A stretch of 64,000 nucleotides of DNA from Ectothiorhodospira shaposhnikovii (GCF_016584105.1 NZ_NRSM01000014.1:1-64000); one strand, 5' to 3'; positions 49,085-59,314 are shown, counted from the stretch's first letter. Numbers and translations: made by a program. Notes: a model not told the origin generated them from the sequence alone.

Positions 49085-49563
49085 TCCCTGAAATTGTTGT
49101 ACTGCAGGGGCAGATCCAGTTCGGCCTTGCGCAACAGGGCAATGGCCTCCTGCAGATCATCCCGCTTCTTGCCGGTGATGCGGACCTTGTCACCCTGGAT
49201 CGAGGCCTGCACCTTGAGCTTGCTGTCCTTGACCAGACGGATGATCTTCCTGGCCAGATCCTGGTCGATGCCCTGCCGGATGGTGACCACGCGGCGAGCC
49301 TTGCCGCCCCCCTCTTCCAGCTTGCCGGACTCCAGGCAACCCACGTCGATGCCCCGCTTGGCCAGCTTCTGGGTAAGGATGTCCATCACCTGGTCCACCT
49401 GGAATTCGGAAGCGCCAAACAGGGTGAGTTCGGCCTCGCTCTGCTCCACATCGGCGGGGCTGCCCTTGAAGTCGTAGCGGTTCTCCACTTCGCGCTTGGT
49501 CTGGTCGACGGCGTTGCGCAGTTCCTGCATGTCCACTTCGGACACCACGTCGAATGAAGGCAT
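49081..49563 (-). CDS. yajQ: YajQ-family nucleotide-binding protein
   Basis: A 160-residue protein with the family start [35 protein letters not shown] and [30 protein letters not shown] at the end. Members bind nucleotides or cyclic di-GMP and some act with transcription factors. Length and both ends are typical. Confidence 0.95.
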   Translation of the reverse strand: MPSFDVVSEVDMQELRNAVDQTKREVENRYDFKGSPADVEQSEAELTLFGASEFQVDQVMDILTQKLAKRGIDVGCLESGKLEEGGGKARRVVTIRQGIDQDLARKIIRLVKDSKLKVQASIQGDKVRITGKKRDDLQEAIALLRKAELDLPLQYNNFRD

Positions 49564-49631
49564 GATCTTCTCCGTATTGCTGAATCAGCGCGCAAGTCTA
49601 TCAAAATGCGCGCAGGACGCCTGCATCGGGA

Positions 49632-49719
49632 TCAGGCTCACAGGCACGAAGGGAGCATCATTACCGTCATTCCCGCGAAAGCGGGAATCCAATCAGGACC
49701 ACGGGCGCGAAGGGAGCAT
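49632..49719. repeat. REP-like hairpin flanked by a 27-base direct repeat
   Basis: The hairpin ccgtcattcccgcgaaagcg... occupies 49664-49690. On each side lies a copy of a 27-base sequence ending cacgaagggagcat or gcgcgaagggagcat (49632-49658 and 49693-49719, about four mismatches). The two copies are 61 bases apart, like part of a tandem array or a target duplication. Confidence 0.65.
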
Positions 49720-49806
49720 GCCCTGCCCGGCGGTTCCGGAGGATTTGCTATTGGCCCGACAATCCAATACCGTCCGGGCTTTCCATCTCTTCCGAGGAAT
49801 CTTGCC

Positions 49807-50136
49807 ATGAACCCAGTCTCCTTTGCCGTGCAGGCGGAACAGGCCCTGGAGTCCCTGATGGAGCGCATGAGTGAAGTGGACGCGCTGGCGGATCTGGACA
49901 TGGATCTGGTGGACGGGGTACTGAAGATGGAGTTTAATGACGGCAGCAAGCTGATCATCAACCGGCAGGAGCCGGTGCGCCAGCTATGGCTGGCCTCACC
50001 GGAAGGCCCGGCCCATTTCAACCAGGACACCGGCGGTACAGGCTGGGTGAATGACCGCACCGGAGAAGGGCTGCTGGACACCCTGAACCGGGTCCTGAGC
50101 CAAAAGCTCGGCGAGGCGATCAGGATTCCGGACTAG
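49807..50136 (+). CDS. cyaY: iron donor protein CyaY (bacterial frataxin)
   Basis: A 109-residue frataxin starting at ATG 49807; the longer frame runs back through the repeat and is not coding. The acidic first helix (AEQALESLMERMSEVDALADLDMDLVDG) and the strands LKMEFNDGSKLIINRQEPVRQLWLAS are typical. It binds iron and modulates Fe-S cluster assembly. Its end overlaps the convergent gene by 17 bases. Confidence 0.95.
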   Translation: MNPVSFAVQAEQALESLMERMSEVDALADLDMDLVDGVLKMEFNDGSKLIINRQEPVRQLWLASPEGPAHFNQDTGGTGWVNDRTGEGLLDTLNRVLSQKLGEAIRIPD

Positions 50137-50488
50137 AGGGCGTCTCTTCCTGCTTTTTCAGCAGAGACTCCAGCTGCCCCACCACCACGGCGGGCTTGTG
50201 ATCTTCCAGCATCCTGTCCACCAGCAGCAGCATGGGATGATAACGGGGCTGCATGGTGTACTGGATGCGGGCCATGTTCAGGGACAGACGCCGGAACTGG
50301 CGGAAGAACAGATAGGACAGGGTGGCCACGATCAGTGCCGTCCAGGTGGCACCCTGGAACCAGACCCAGGCGGCCGCCCCGTAGCCGATGAAACTGACGA
50401 TGAACAGCAGGGTGGCAAAGCGATGGATCGTGGCCACGAAGGCGGCGAAATCTTCTTGGTGAGCGACGAATTCTTCCTTGGAGATCAT
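50120..50488 (-). CDS. small two-helix membrane protein
   Basis: A 122-residue protein with two close hydrophobic segments (about 22-44 and 47-63) followed by a basic soluble tail (FRQFRRLSLNMARIQYTMQPRYHPMLLLVDRML). No family is recognised. It is convergent with cyaY and follows mpl by 53 bases on the same strand. Confidence 0.65.
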   Translation of the reverse strand: MISKEEFVAHQEDFAAFVATIHRFATLLFIVSFIGYGAAAWVWFQGATWTALIVATLSYLFFRQFRRLSLNMARIQYTMQPRYHPMLLLVDRMLEDHKPAVVVGQLESLLKKQEETPSSPES

Positions 50489-50541
50489 GAATCACGGATT
50501 CCGGTTGGGTTGGCGGCGATAGTGTAACAACGGAAACAGGG

Positions 50542-51906
50542 CTACTGTCCGGCCAGCGCCTCCAGCAGTCGTTCATGCAGCCCGCCGAACCCCCCGTTGC
50601 TCATGACCAGCACATGATCGCCGGGCCGGGCACTGGCCATCAGACGCGCCAGCAGGCCATCCAGGGTCGGCGCGGACTCTCCCCGCCCCGCCAGTTCACC
50701 GGTCACCGCCGCCACGTCCCAGCCCAGATCCGGCGGCGCGAACAGGAACACCTGATCCGCCCCGGCCAGCGAGCTCGCCAGGGTCTGCCGATGGACACCC
50801 ATGCGCATGGTGTTGGAGCGGGGTTCCAGCACCGCCAGGATACGGGCCTCCCCCACCCGGCCGCGCAGGGCCTCAAGGGTGGCGGCGATGGCGGTGGGAT
50901 GGTGGGCGAAATCGTCATGGACCGTCACCCCGCCCGCCGTGCCCCGCACCTGCAGCCGCCGCTTGACCCCGGCAAAGCGGGACAGCGCCGACAGACCGGC
51001 CTCGACCGGCACCCCCACATGCCTGGCCGCCGCCAGGGCCGCCACCGCATTGCTCATGTTGTGATGCCCGGGCATGGACCAGCGGGCCTCGCCCACCGGA
51101 GTATCCCGGTGATGGAGACGAAAATGGCTGCCGTCGGGGCTCAGGGCCTCTCCCCGCCAGTCCATCCCGCCATCGGTTCCGAAGCACTCCACCGGCGTCC
51201 AGCATCCCATGGCCAATACCCTTGAGAGCGCGGCATCATGCCCCTGGCACACAATGCGCCCCTCCCCCGGCACCGTGCGCACCAGATGATGGAACTGCCG
51301 CTCGATGGCGGCCAGATCCGGAAAGATGTCGGCGTGATCGTATTCCAGATTGTTCAGGATCAGGGTTCTGGGATGGTAATGGACAAACTTGGAACGCTTG
51401 TCGAAGAAGGCAGTGTCATACTCGTCGGCCTCCACCACGAAGAAGGGCGTCTCCCCCAGTCGGGCCGACACCTGGAAATTATCCGGCACACCGCCGATGA
51501 GAAACCCCGGGGACAGTCCCGCATCCTCCAGTATCCAGGCCAGCAGGCTGGCGGTGGTGGTCTTGCCGTGGGTCCCGGCCACCGCCAGCACCCAGCGATC
51601 CTTGAGCACGTGCTCCGCCAGCCACTGGGGGCCGGAGGCATAGGGAATGCCGCGATTGAGCACATACTCCACCGCCGGATTGCCCCGAGTCATCACGTTA
51701 CCGACCACCACCACGTCCGGCACCGGATCCAGGTGAGCGGGATCGTAACCCTCGCTGACCGGGATGCCCTGGGCCGCCAGCAGCGTGCTCATGGGCGGGT
51801 AGACCTGCTGGTCAGAACCGGTCACACGATGTCCGGCGGCCCTGGCCAGCAGGGCCACACCGGCCATGAAGGTGCCGCAGATACCCAGGATATGCACGTG
51901 GCTCAT
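50542..51906 (-). CDS. mpl: UDP-N-acetylmuramate:L-Ala-gamma-D-Glu-meso-DAP ligase
   Basis: A 454-residue Mur-ligase-family enzyme that recycles the murein tripeptide. It has HILGICGTFMAGVALLARAAGHRVTGSD at the start, the ATP loop AVAGTHGKTTTASLLAWIL (about 109-127) and FAHHPTAIAATLEALRG near 345. The HILGICGTFMAG start distinguishes Mpl from MurC. It overlaps the upstream membrane protein gene by ATGA. Confidence 0.96.
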   Translation of the reverse strand: MSHVHILGICGTFMAGVALLARAAGHRVTGSDQQVYPPMSTLLAAQGIPVSEGYDPAHLDPVPDVVVVGNVMTRGNPAVEYVLNRGIPYASGPQWLAEHVLKDRWVLAVAGTHGKTTTASLLAWILEDAGLSPGFLIGGVPDNFQVSARLGETPFFVVEADEYDTAFFDKRSKFVHYHPRTLILNNLEYDHADIFPDLAAIERQFHHLVRTVPGEGRIVCQGHDAALSRVLAMGCWTPVECFGTDGGMDWRGEALSPDGSHFRLHHRDTPVGEARWSMPGHHNMSNAVAALAAARHVGVPVEAGLSALSRFAGVKRRLQVRGTAGGVTVHDDFAHHPTAIAATLEALRGRVGEARILAVLEPRSNTMRMGVHRQTLASSLAGADQVFLFAPPDLGWDVAAVTGELAGRGESAPTLDGLLARLMASARPGDHVLVMSNGGFGGLHERLLEALAGQ

Positions 51907-52424
51907 GGCATGATCGCCGTATAGAGCATTTCACCGGCAATGGCCGCCACCATCAGGTACAACACTGCCAACCCCACACCACCGGCCACGGTCCGCAGGC
52001 CCAGGGCGCTGCGCAGGATATTGCCGTAGGTGGTCAGCAACCAGCCCAGAAGTACCAGATAGCCCACGGTGATGTAGACCGGGATCTCGGTGGGGGTATC
52101 GGCCCCGCGCAGGTTGTAGACCAGAGGCAGCATCAAAAGCCCAAGGATCACCCCGACGCCCAGCAAGGCGCTCAAGGTCTGGGTGAACCGGGACCGCACC
52201 CCTCGCCAGGACAACAGCAGGGCGGTGTAACCCGCCAGCAGGGCCAGCTCCATGCCGGTCTGCAGAATGGCCAGCTGGAAGGGATAGAACGGCAGGGCCA
52301 CGATCAGGCCCACCAGCAGATAGGCGATGACGCACAGCCAAAGCAGCAGGGCCGAGGCCGGCAGGTCCTCTGGTCCTTTCTGCATCAAGGTCAACTGGAT
52401 AAAGGGTTTGATCAACGCGTACAT
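51903..52424 (-). CDS. polytopic membrane protein coupled to mpl
   Basis: A 173-residue protein with about five hydrophobic segments (near 25-47, 55-72, 82-103, 115-132, 142-165). No family is recognised beyond a YIP1-like or general membrane appearance. The ATGA overlap with mpl indicates translation coupling, so a role in envelope or murein metabolism is possible but unproven. Confidence 0.72.
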   Translation of the reverse strand: MYALIKPFIQLTLMQKGPEDLPASALLLWLCVIAYLLVGLIVALPFYPFQLAILQTGMELALLAGYTALLLSWRGVRSRFTQTLSALLGVGVILGLLMLPLVYNLRGADTPTEIPVYITVGYLVLLGWLLTTYGNILRSALGLRTVAGGVGLAVLYLMVAAIAGEMLYTAIMP

Positions 52425-52520
52425 GCACGGCCCTTGTATGACGTCACGATGATTCGCTGACGGTCGCGTGAAATTCGTGCAAGGATATCATGTCCCTCCC
52501 GGCACACAGCAGAACCCGAC

Positions 52521-53744
52521 ATGGACAGGCCGTTCAAGACACGTCGCTCGCCCCCGGCCCGGGGGCCTCACCGCTATCGGCTCAGGGTCGATGGCGATGA
52601 TTTCTTCCCCGCCATGGTGGACGCCATCGAATCGGCCCGGAAACGGGTGCTGCTGGAGATGTACCTGTGCAGCTCCGGGGCGCTGACCACCCGATTCATC
52701 GACGCCCTGTGCCTGGCCGCGACCCGCGGGGTGGAGGTTTACGTGCTGCTGGACGATTTCGGCAGCCTGGCCCTCTCCGGCGGCGATCGGGGGCGTCTGC
52801 TGGCCCATGGCGTGAAGGTCGGCATGTATAACCCGCTGGGCCTGAAGCGGCTCCACCTGTCCCTGTTCCGGAACCATCGCAAACTGCTGGTGGTGGATGG
52901 CCGGGTGGCCTTCGTGGGGGGTGCCGGGCTGACCGATGATTTTGATCCGCGTTTTGCCGGCGATCATGCCTGGCACGAGGTCATGCTGGAGATCCGGGGA
53001 CCCTGCGTGTGGGATTGGGAGCAGCTGTTCGCCAGGACCTGGGCCCGCTGGCATGCCACCCCCCTGACATTGCCTGCCGCACCGGCCAGTGATCGCGGCC
53101 CGGCCGATGGCCGGATGGTGGGCAACAGCATTCTAGGGGGGCGCGCGGTGATGGGCTCGGTGCTCGCCGCCATCAAGAAATCACGGCGGCGGGTGTGGAT
53201 CACCACGGCCTATTTCGTGCCCACCCTGAGGCTGCGTCGATTGCTGGCCCGGGCCGCCCGCAACGGGGTGGACGTCCGGCTGCTGCTGCCGGGGCCGAAG
53301 ACGGACCAGCCGGCGGTCAGGCATGCGGGACGGCGCTTCTACGGACGGCTGCTGCGGGCGGGGGTCCGGATCTTCGAATACCAGCCCCGCTGCCTGCACG
53401 CCAAGTATGTGATCTGTGACGACTGGGGCAGCGTGGGCTCCAGCAACCTGGATCACTGGACCCTGCACTGGAACCTGGAGGCCAATCAGGTGGTGACCGC
53501 CCCTTACACCGTGGCGGAGCTGGCCGGGCTGTTTGCGGAGGATCTGACCCAGGCCCGGGAATGGACCCTGCGGGAGTGGCGGGCACGTGGTCGCTGGCAT
53601 CGGCTGATGGAGCGACTTTTCGGCGGTCTGGACGAATGGCTGGTGCAACTCAGTTACATGCGGGATATACGGGAGGCGGACAAGGCCCTGCGCCGGGGCA
53701 TCCATGCACTGCCGGCCTCGGATCATGCCTCCAGGGCAAGATGA
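52521..53744 (+). CDS. phospholipase D-type cardiolipin synthase (ClsB-like)
   Basis: A 407-residue protein with two HKD motifs: HRKLLVVDGRVAFVGGAGLTDDF (about 117-139) and HAKYVICDDWGSVGSSNLDHWTLHWNLEAN (about 293-322). The N-terminal YRLRVDGDDFFPAMVDAIESARKRVLLEMYL is typical of the ClsB subfamily. It would transfer a phosphatidyl group between two phosphatidylglycerols at the inner membrane. It is divergent from the upstream gene. Confidence 0.92.
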   Translation: MDRPFKTRRSPPARGPHRYRLRVDGDDFFPAMVDAIESARKRVLLEMYLCSSGALTTRFIDALCLAATRGVEVYVLLDDFGSLALSGGDRGRLLAHGVKVGMYNPLGLKRLHLSLFRNHRKLLVVDGRVAFVGGAGLTDDFDPRFAGDHAWHEVMLEIRGPCVWDWEQLFARTWARWHATPLTLPAAPASDRGPADGRMVGNSILGGRAVMGSVLAAIKKSRRRVWITTAYFVPTLRLRRLLARAARNGVDVRLLLPGPKTDQPAVRHAGRRFYGRLLRAGVRIFEYQPRCLHAKYVICDDWGSVGSSNLDHWTLHWNLEANQVVTAPYTVAELAGLFAEDLTQAREWTLREWRARGRWHRLMERLFGGLDEWLVQLSYMRDIREADKALRRGIHALPASDHASRAR

Positions 53745-53748
53745 CGTA

Positions 53749-54501
53749 TCAGAAGTCGTCGTCCCAGTCTTCCAGTTCCCGCAGCAGGTCGTACTGATCT
53801 TCGCCGGGGGCACCATCGCGTACCAGATATTCCCGCCGCTGCAGAAAGGCATTACGCAAGGCCATGTAGCGATCAGTGGCAACCTCTTCCAGGGCACGCT
53901 CCGTGGGCAGGAAACCTGCCCGGATGTCGATGATGTCCACCACCAGCAGGGTATTGCGGATAGCGGTTTCATCATAGTAGTACAGCGGGTGCGTCATCCC
54001 GTCCACCACCCGGGCCGGGGCATCCCTCAGGGTGCTCGGCCCCAGGAGGGGCAGCACCAGATAGGGGCCTGAAGACACCCCCCAGCGACCCAGGGTCTGC
54101 CCGAAGTCCTCATTGCTCTTTTCCAGCCCCATGGGACTGGCCACGTCAAACAGCCCGAACACGCCAAAACTGGTGTTCATGATGATGCGCGTCAGATCCG
54201 AGGCCGCATCATGGAACTTGAACTGCAGGGTGTTGTTGGCCATGTTGACCACATCCCGCAGGTTGGAAAAGAAGTTGGTGACACCGGTCTGCACCGGCTG
54301 CGGGACATGACGCTCATACCCCTCGGCCACGGGCTTGATGACGGCGGAGTCCACCGCGTCATTGAACTGGAACATGGCCCGGTTGTAGCCCTCCCAGGGG
54401 TCCCGGGGATCACGGGATTCCGGGGGGACGGTGGCACAGGCGGGCAGAAGCAGGACAATCAGCAGCAACCAGAGCGGGGGAAGGGGCTTGGACGGCTTCA
54501 T
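53749..54501 (-). CDS. mlaA: MlaA (VacJ) lipoprotein
   Basis: A 250-residue outer-membrane lipoprotein from ATG 54501, with signal ending LLLPACA. The family core is DPWEGYNRAMFQFNDAVDSAVIKPVAEGY and NTSFGVFGLFDVASPMGLEKSNEDFGQTLGRWGVSSGPYLVLPLLGPSTLRD. MlaA removes misplaced phospholipids from the outer leaflet with the Mla system; no other mla gene is nearby. Confidence 0.95.
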   Translation of the reverse strand: MKPSKPLPPLWLLLIVLLLPACATVPPESRDPRDPWEGYNRAMFQFNDAVDSAVIKPVAEGYERHVPQPVQTGVTNFFSNLRDVVNMANNTLQFKFHDAASDLTRIIMNTSFGVFGLFDVASPMGLEKSNEDFGQTLGRWGVSSGPYLVLPLLGPSTLRDAPARVVDGMTHPLYYYDETAIRNTLLVVDIIDIRAGFLPTERALEEVATDRYMALRNAFLQRREYLVRDGAPGEDQYDLLRELEDWDDDF

Positions 54502-54543
54502 GGGAGATACCTGTGTCAACGGTGAATATGTGGGGGTATTTCT

Positions 54544-54580
54544 CCCCTCACCCCACCCCCTCCCCCCGAGGGGAGAGGGG
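54544..54580. repeat. C-rich interspersed repeat, copy 2 (inverted)
   Basis: A 37-base element whose reverse complement reads cccctctcccctcgggggg... and ends ggggtgagggg, matching copy 1 at 29592-29629 with only a few differences. It lies between mlaA and argG. Confidence 0.6.
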
Positions 54581-54593
54581 CACTTCCTTTCCC

Positions 54594-55808
54594 CTACCGT
54601 CCGCGCTGGGCGGCGATGCGCATGCGCAGGGCGTTGAGCTTGATGAAGCCTTCCGCATCCTTTTGATTATAGGCGCCGGCATCGTCCTCGAAGGTGGCGA
54701 TGTGGGCATCGAACAGGCTGTCGGACTCGGACTTGCGGCCGGCGACAATCACATTGCCCTTGTAGAGCTTGATCCGCACCACGCCGTTCACATGCACCTG
54801 GGAGGCGTCGATCAGGGACTGCATCATCCGTCGCTCCGGACTCCACCAGTAGCCGTTGTAGATCAGGCTGGCGTACCGGGGCATCAGTTCATCCTTCAGG
54901 TGAGCGGCTTCCCGGTCCATGGTGATGGACTCGATGGCGCGGTGGGCTCTGAGCAGGATGGTGCCGCCGGGGGTTTCATAGCAGCCGCGGGACTTCATGC
55001 CCACGTAACGGTTTTCCACCAGGTCCAGGCGACCGATGCCATGGGCACCGCCGATCCGGTTGAGGGTGGCCAGCAGGGTGGCGGGACTCATGGACTCGCC
55101 GTTGAGGGCCACCGGATCACCCTTCTCATAGGTGATCTCCACGTATTCCGGCTTGTCCGGGGCGGCCTCGGGGGAGACGCTCCAGCGCCACATGTCTTCC
55201 TCGGCCTCGAACCAGGGATCTTCCAGGGGACCGCCTTCGTAGGAGATGTGCAGCAGGTTGGCATCCATGGAGTACGGGGATTTCTTGCCCCGCTTCATCT
55301 CCACCGGAATGCCGTGCTGCTCCGCATAGGCCAGCAGCTTTTCCCGGGAGTTCAGATCCCATTCCCGCCAGGGGGCGATGACGCGGATACCGGGCTTGAG
55401 GGCATAGGCGCCCAGCTCGAAACGCACCTGGTCATTACCCTTGCCGGTGGCGCCGTGGGAGACAGCATCGGCGCCGGTCTCGTTGGCGATCTCCACCAGG
55501 CGCTTGGCGATCAGGGGGCGGGCGATGGAAGTACCCAGCAGGTATTCCCCCTCGTAGAGGGCATTGGCGCGGAACATGGGGAAGACGAAATCACGCACGA
55601 ACTCCTCGCGCAGGTCGTCAATGTAGATCTCCTTCACGCCCATGGCCTGGGCCTTGGCCCGGGCCGGTTCCAGCTCTTCGCCCTGGCCGATGTCGGCGGT
55701 AAAGGTCACCACCTCGCAGCCATAGGTATCCTCAAGCCACTTGAGGATGACCGACGTATCCAGCCCGCCCGAATAGGCGAGGACGACCTTTTTCACATCA
55801 TTGGCCAT
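54594..55808 (-). CDS. argG: argininosuccinate synthase
   Basis: A 404-residue enzyme that joins citrulline and aspartate. The start is ATG 55808 ([19 protein letters not shown]); the ATG three codons upstream is also possible. The ATP PP-loop AYSGGLDTS, then [15 protein letters not shown] and [23 protein letters not shown] are present. Length is typical of the short, common form. Confidence 0.97.
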   Translation of the reverse strand: MANDVKKVVLAYSGGLDTSVILKWLEDTYGCEVVTFTADIGQGEELEPARAKAQAMGVKEIYIDDLREEFVRDFVFPMFRANALYEGEYLLGTSIARPLIAKRLVEIANETGADAVSHGATGKGNDQVRFELGAYALKPGIRVIAPWREWDLNSREKLLAYAEQHGIPVEMKRGKKSPYSMDANLLHISYEGGPLEDPWFEAEEDMWRWSVSPEAAPDKPEYVEITYEKGDPVALNGESMSPATLLATLNRIGGAHGIGRLDLVENRYVGMKSRGCYETPGGTILLRAHRAIESITMDREAAHLKDELMPRYASLIYNGYWWSPERRMMQSLIDASQVHVNGVVRIKLYKGNVIVAGRKSESDSLFDAHIATFEDDAGAYNQKDAEGFIKLNALRMRIAAQRGR

Positions 55809-55900
55809 GTAAGGCAACCCCTGGGAAAGACGTAAGTGGTACAGGGGCGCAAGTATAGCGAAACTGGAGCCGGGTAAGGAATGGACGACGCCACCGATGG

Positions 55901-56575
55901 TCAGATCCGGCGCTTGAGCTCCTGTTCCAGCTCCGCCATCAGATTGCTGATGTTGCCGGCAAACAGCCCGGTCTGATCCGCCAGACGGTTCACCTCCTTG
56001 GCCACCACCGCAAAACCGCGCCCGTGCTCCCCCGCCCGCGCGGCCTCGATACTGGCATTGAGGCTGAGCATGCGCAGGGCCTTTAGCACGATCAGGATCT
56101 GGTTGGACTCGGTGATGATGGAATTGCTCAAGCGGCTCACGGCGGCAATCTGTTCATGCCGCGCGGATTCCACATCCTTGCGCCGGCGAATGTCGGTCAC
56201 CACCCCTTCCAGATACTGCAGCTTGCCTTCCTGATCGAGCACAGGGCCGCCGTTTTCATTGACCCAGCGGACACCACCGTCACGGTGGCGAATGCGATAA
56301 TCCACATCCCACTGGCCGCCGGCGGCCACTGCCTTGTCGATGGCCTCATCGACGGCAGCCGAATCTTCAGGGTGAATCAAAGAAGCGTAGGACACCACCT
56401 TGTTGTACCGCAACTCATCCTGGCCATAGCCGGTGAGTTCCCTGGCACGCCCGGAAACTACCAGCATGGTGTACTGGTCATCGTTACGGCAGCGATAGAG
56501 GAATCCGTTCATGTGACTGGCGATGCTGTTCAGGGCGTCCAGTTCGGTGCTGGCATCGGCGGTCTGAATGGGCAT
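55901..56575 (-). CDS. soluble PAS sensor with a minimal chemoreceptor signalling tip
   Basis: A 224-residue cytoplasmic protein from ATG 56575 behind GGAG. A PAS_3-type domain (about 20-125) contains [47 protein letters not shown] and a PAC ending [10 protein letters not shown]. The remainder holds a chemoreceptor-like motif [37 protein letters not shown] and stops soon after the tip, without the long returning helix. There is no membrane segment and no chemotaxis gene nearby. It could feed into a soluble receptor array or be a degenerate sensor. Confidence 0.82.
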   Translation of the reverse strand: MPIQTADASTELDALNSIASHMNGFLYRCRNDDQYTMLVVSGRARELTGYGQDELRYNKVVSYASLIHPEDSAAVDEAIDKAVAAGGQWDVDYRIRHRDGGVRWVNENGGPVLDQEGKLQYLEGVVTDIRRRKDVESARHEQIAAVSRLSNSIITESNQILIVLKALRMLSLNASIEAARAGEHGRGFAVVAKEVNRLADQTGLFAGNISNLMAELEQELKRRI

Positions 56576-56651
56576 TGATCGGTGCTCCGCAACAGGTTGA
56601 TCGTAGTGTAATCCCGGTACCGCCCTGATGCCCATCGGAAAGAATGCGTCC

Positions 56652-57500
56652 CTACCGGGTCAGCCAGATGTCCACCCGCCGATTGAGGGCCCAGGCCGCT
56701 TCCGTGGCGGCCGTGTCCAGGGGCCAGGACTCACCGAAGGCACGGGTTTCGATCCGGTGAGCGGCGATTCCCTGGGCGCGCAGATGGGCCTGAACGGCGC
56801 GTGCCCGCCGCAGGGACAGGGCATCGTTGTAGGCCTCGGTGCCGCGCTCATCCGCATGCCCCCCCAGGATCACCCGGCTGGCCGGGTTGTCCCTGAGCAC
56901 CGCCAGGGCACGACGCAGCTCGGCATGCTGATCCGGACGGATGCGGGCCTCGTCGAAATCGAAGTGGATGCGCCAGTCGTCCAGGATCTCGAAATCCAGG
57001 GGCCTGATCTCTCCCTGGCAGGCGCGAAAATCCGCCAGGACCTCCCGAAAACGCAAGGGCGAAAGGGTCACCCGGATATCCCGGGCACCGGGACCAGGGT
57101 CCGGATGTTGCACAAGGACCTCATGGCCGGTTTCCAGGCCATAGTAAAGGGTCAGTGCCTCCTCCCGTCCCAACCGAAGCAGGGTATCCCCGGCCATGGC
57201 CGGCACCGCCCCCAGGTCCTGGGGAGGAAGATCATGGCGCCAGTCGGGCGCCTGCAGGGACAGACGCGCCACATCGGGCGCATTCAGCGGGATGCGCGGG
57301 TCCAGGTAAAACCGCAGGGCGCGGCCCGGGCTGGCGTGGAAACGGGCAATGCCGTAGCGGGGAATGGGCTGCACCAGTTCACACAGGTCCGGCTCCTGGC
57401 TCACGACCCACTGGGCCTGCTCCATGCGGGGACCATAGTCGGCGGCCCAGAGGCCGGCGGGCAGCAGACAGAACAGCAAAATGGCGTAACGTGTGTTCAT
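56652..57500 (-). CDS. OmpA-family peptidoglycan-binding protein
   Basis: A 282-residue exported protein from ATG 57500 with signal [15 protein letters not shown]. The N-terminal half is a beta-rich domain of unknown type. The C-terminal OmpA domain (about 180-282) begins [23 protein letters not shown] and includes [24 protein letters not shown], then NRRVDIWL. It is convergent with nothing and follows the E3 gene by 56 bases on the same strand. It resembles periplasmic Pal/MotY-like proteins that bind the cell wall. Confidence 0.88.
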   Translation of the reverse strand: MNTRYAILLFCLLPAGLWAADYGPRMEQAQWVVSQEPDLCELVQPIPRYGIARFHASPGRALRFYLDPRIPLNAPDVARLSLQAPDWRHDLPPQDLGAVPAMAGDTLLRLGREEALTLYYGLETGHEVLVQHPDPGPGARDIRVTLSPLRFREVLADFRACQGEIRPLDFEILDDWRIHFDFDEARIRPDQHAELRRALAVLRDNPASRVILGGHADERGTEAYNDALSLRRARAVQAHLRAQGIAAHRIETRAFGESWPLDTAATEAAWALNRRVDIWLTR

Positions 57501-57556
57501 GCCTGGTTTTATCGGCGGCAGACGGGGGAAGTTGAGGCCTTCCCCCGTCTGCTTCA

Positions 57557-59314
57557 TCACCGCCGACGCGGTGGCAGGATATCGGTGACCGAACCGTGGG
57601 CCACCTCCGCCGCGAAGCAGAGGGTTTCCGACAGGGTGGGATGGGGATGCACCGTCAGTCCCAGGTCTTCCACGTCCGCCCCCATCTCCAGTGCCAGCAG
57701 GGCCTCGGCGATCAGCTCCCCGGCATTGGGGCCGACGATTCCGGCGCCGATCACCCGTTGCCGGTCATCCAGCAACAGCTTGGTCAGACCCGCCTCGCCC
57801 CCCACGCTGATGGCACGACCACTGGCCGCCCAGGGGAAAACCGCCTTGGTGTACTCGACCCCATCCGCCTTGGCCTGTGTCTCGGTCAGCCCCATCCAGG
57901 CCACTTCCGGGTGGGTATAGGCCACGCTGGGAATGGCCCGGGCATCGAAGTGGGACTTTTGCCCGGCCGCCACCTCGGCGGCCACCTTGGCTTCGTGGGT
58001 AGCCTTGTGGGCCAGCATGGGGCCACCCACCACGTCGCCGATGGCGAAGATGTGATCGACGTTGGTCCGCATCTGCCGGTCCACCTTGATGAAGCCGTGT
58101 TCGTCCACCTGGATGCCCGCCGCTTCCGCGTCGATCCGGCCGCCGTTGGGCAGACGCCCCACCGCCACCAGCACCCGGTCGAAGGTATCCTGCTCCGGGG
58201 CATTGCCCCCCTCGAACCAGACCCGGATACCCTCGGCCATGGCCTGGGCCCGCGCCACCCGGGTACCGGTGAAGATATTTTCGTAACGGTCCCTGATCCG
58301 TTTTTCCAGCGGCTTGACCAGATCCCGGTCGGCGCCGGGCATCAGATCCTTCGACAGTTCACAGACCGTCACCTTCGAACCGAGGGCATCATAGACGCAG
58401 GCCATCTCCAGTCCGATGATACCGCCACCCACCACCAGCAGACGGCCGGGGATGTCCTGAAGCTTCAGGGCTCCGGTGGAATCCATCACCCGCGGATCAT
58501 CCCAGGGAAACCCCGGCAGCTGCACGGGTCGGGAACCCACGGCGACGACGGCCTGTTCAAAACGGATCCGCTGCTCGCCCTCCTCTCCGGCCACGGTCAG
58601 GACATGGGGCGAGGTGAAACGCCCCACACCCTGCACCACCCTGACCTTGCGCTGTCCGGCCAGATGCCGCAGGCCGCCGGTGAGCTTGCCCACCACGCCG
58701 TCCTTGTAGGCCGCCAGCGCGGGGAGATCAATTTCAGGCTTGCCGAACGAGATACCATGCCGTGCAAAGGCTTCCGCTTCCTCAATCACCTGGGCGGCAT
58801 GGAGCAAGGCCTTGGAGGGAATGCAGCCCACATTGAGACACACGCCGCCGATCTGCGGATACCGCTCCACCATGACCACATCCAGTCCCAGGTCAGCGGC
58901 GCGAAAGGCGGCGGTGTAGCCCCCGGGGCCGGAGCCCAGCACCAGCAGGCCGCAGTGGATGTCCGCGTCATCGGTCGGCTCGGGGGCCGGGCGGGGACGG
59001 CCGGGCGGAGTTTCGGGACGCGACGAGGCAGCGGCCGGCGCCGTGGTGTCTTCCCGTGGGGGGGATTCGGCGGCATCGGTTTCCAGTTCCAGGATGGCCG
59101 TGCCCTGGGAGACCTTGTTGCCCTTTTTCACCAGCAGTGTGCCGATGACTCCCGCCATCGGGGCGGGAATGTCGATGGAGGCCTTGTCGGACTCCAGGGT
59201 GATGAGTGGATCTTCGGGTTTGACGGCGTCGCCCGGGGCGACGAGGATGTCGATGATTTCCACATCCTTGAAGTCGCCGATGTCGGGGACCTGGATGGTG
59301 CGTGTCTGAGCCAT
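57557..59314 (-). CDS. lpdA: dihydrolipoyl dehydrogenase with N-terminal lipoyl domain
   Basis: A 585-residue E3 component. Residues 1-80 form a lipoyl domain with TLESDKASIDIPAP, whose Lys is the lipoylation site, then an Ala/Pro linker. The flavoprotein core follows: VLGSGPGGYTAAFRAADLG, GGVCLNVGCIPSKALLH (redox disulfide), VVGGGIIGLEMACVYDALGSKVTVCE, FAIGDVVGGPMLAHKA and HPHPTLSETLC with the catalytic His. It is the third gene of the pyruvate dehydrogenase operon. Confidence 0.96.
   Translation of the reverse strand: MAQTRTIQVPDIGDFKDVEIIDILVAPGDAVKPEDPLITLESDKASIDIPAPMAGVIGTLLVKKGNKVSQGTAILELETDAAESPPREDTTAPAAASSRPETPPGRPRPAPEPTDDADIHCGLLVLGSGPGGYTAAFRAADLGLDVVMVERYPQIGGVCLNVGCIPSKALLHAAQVIEEAEAFARHGISFGKPEIDLPALAAYKDGVVGKLTGGLRHLAGQRKVRVVQGVGRFTSPHVLTVAGEEGEQRIRFEQAVVAVGSRPVQLPGFPWDDPRVMDSTGALKLQDIPGRLLVVGGGIIGLEMACVYDALGSKVTVCELSKDLMPGADRDLVKPLEKRIRDRYENIFTGTRVARAQAMAEGIRVWFEGGNAPEQDTFDRVLVAVGRLPNGGRIDAEAAGIQVDEHGFIKVDRQMRTNVDHIFAIGDVVGGPMLAHKATHEAKVAAEVAAGQKSHFDARAIPSVAYTHPEVAWMGLTETQAKADGVEYTKAVFPWAASGRAISVGGEAGLTKLLLDDRQRVIGAGIVGPNAGELIAEALLALEMGADVEDLGLTVHPHPTLSETLCFAAEVAHGSVTDILPPRRR

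Noticed and set aside
49606-49806. N-terminal extension of the cyaY frame
   Set aside because: It translates the REP-like repeat and lacks similarity to frataxin; ATG 49807 gives the standard start.
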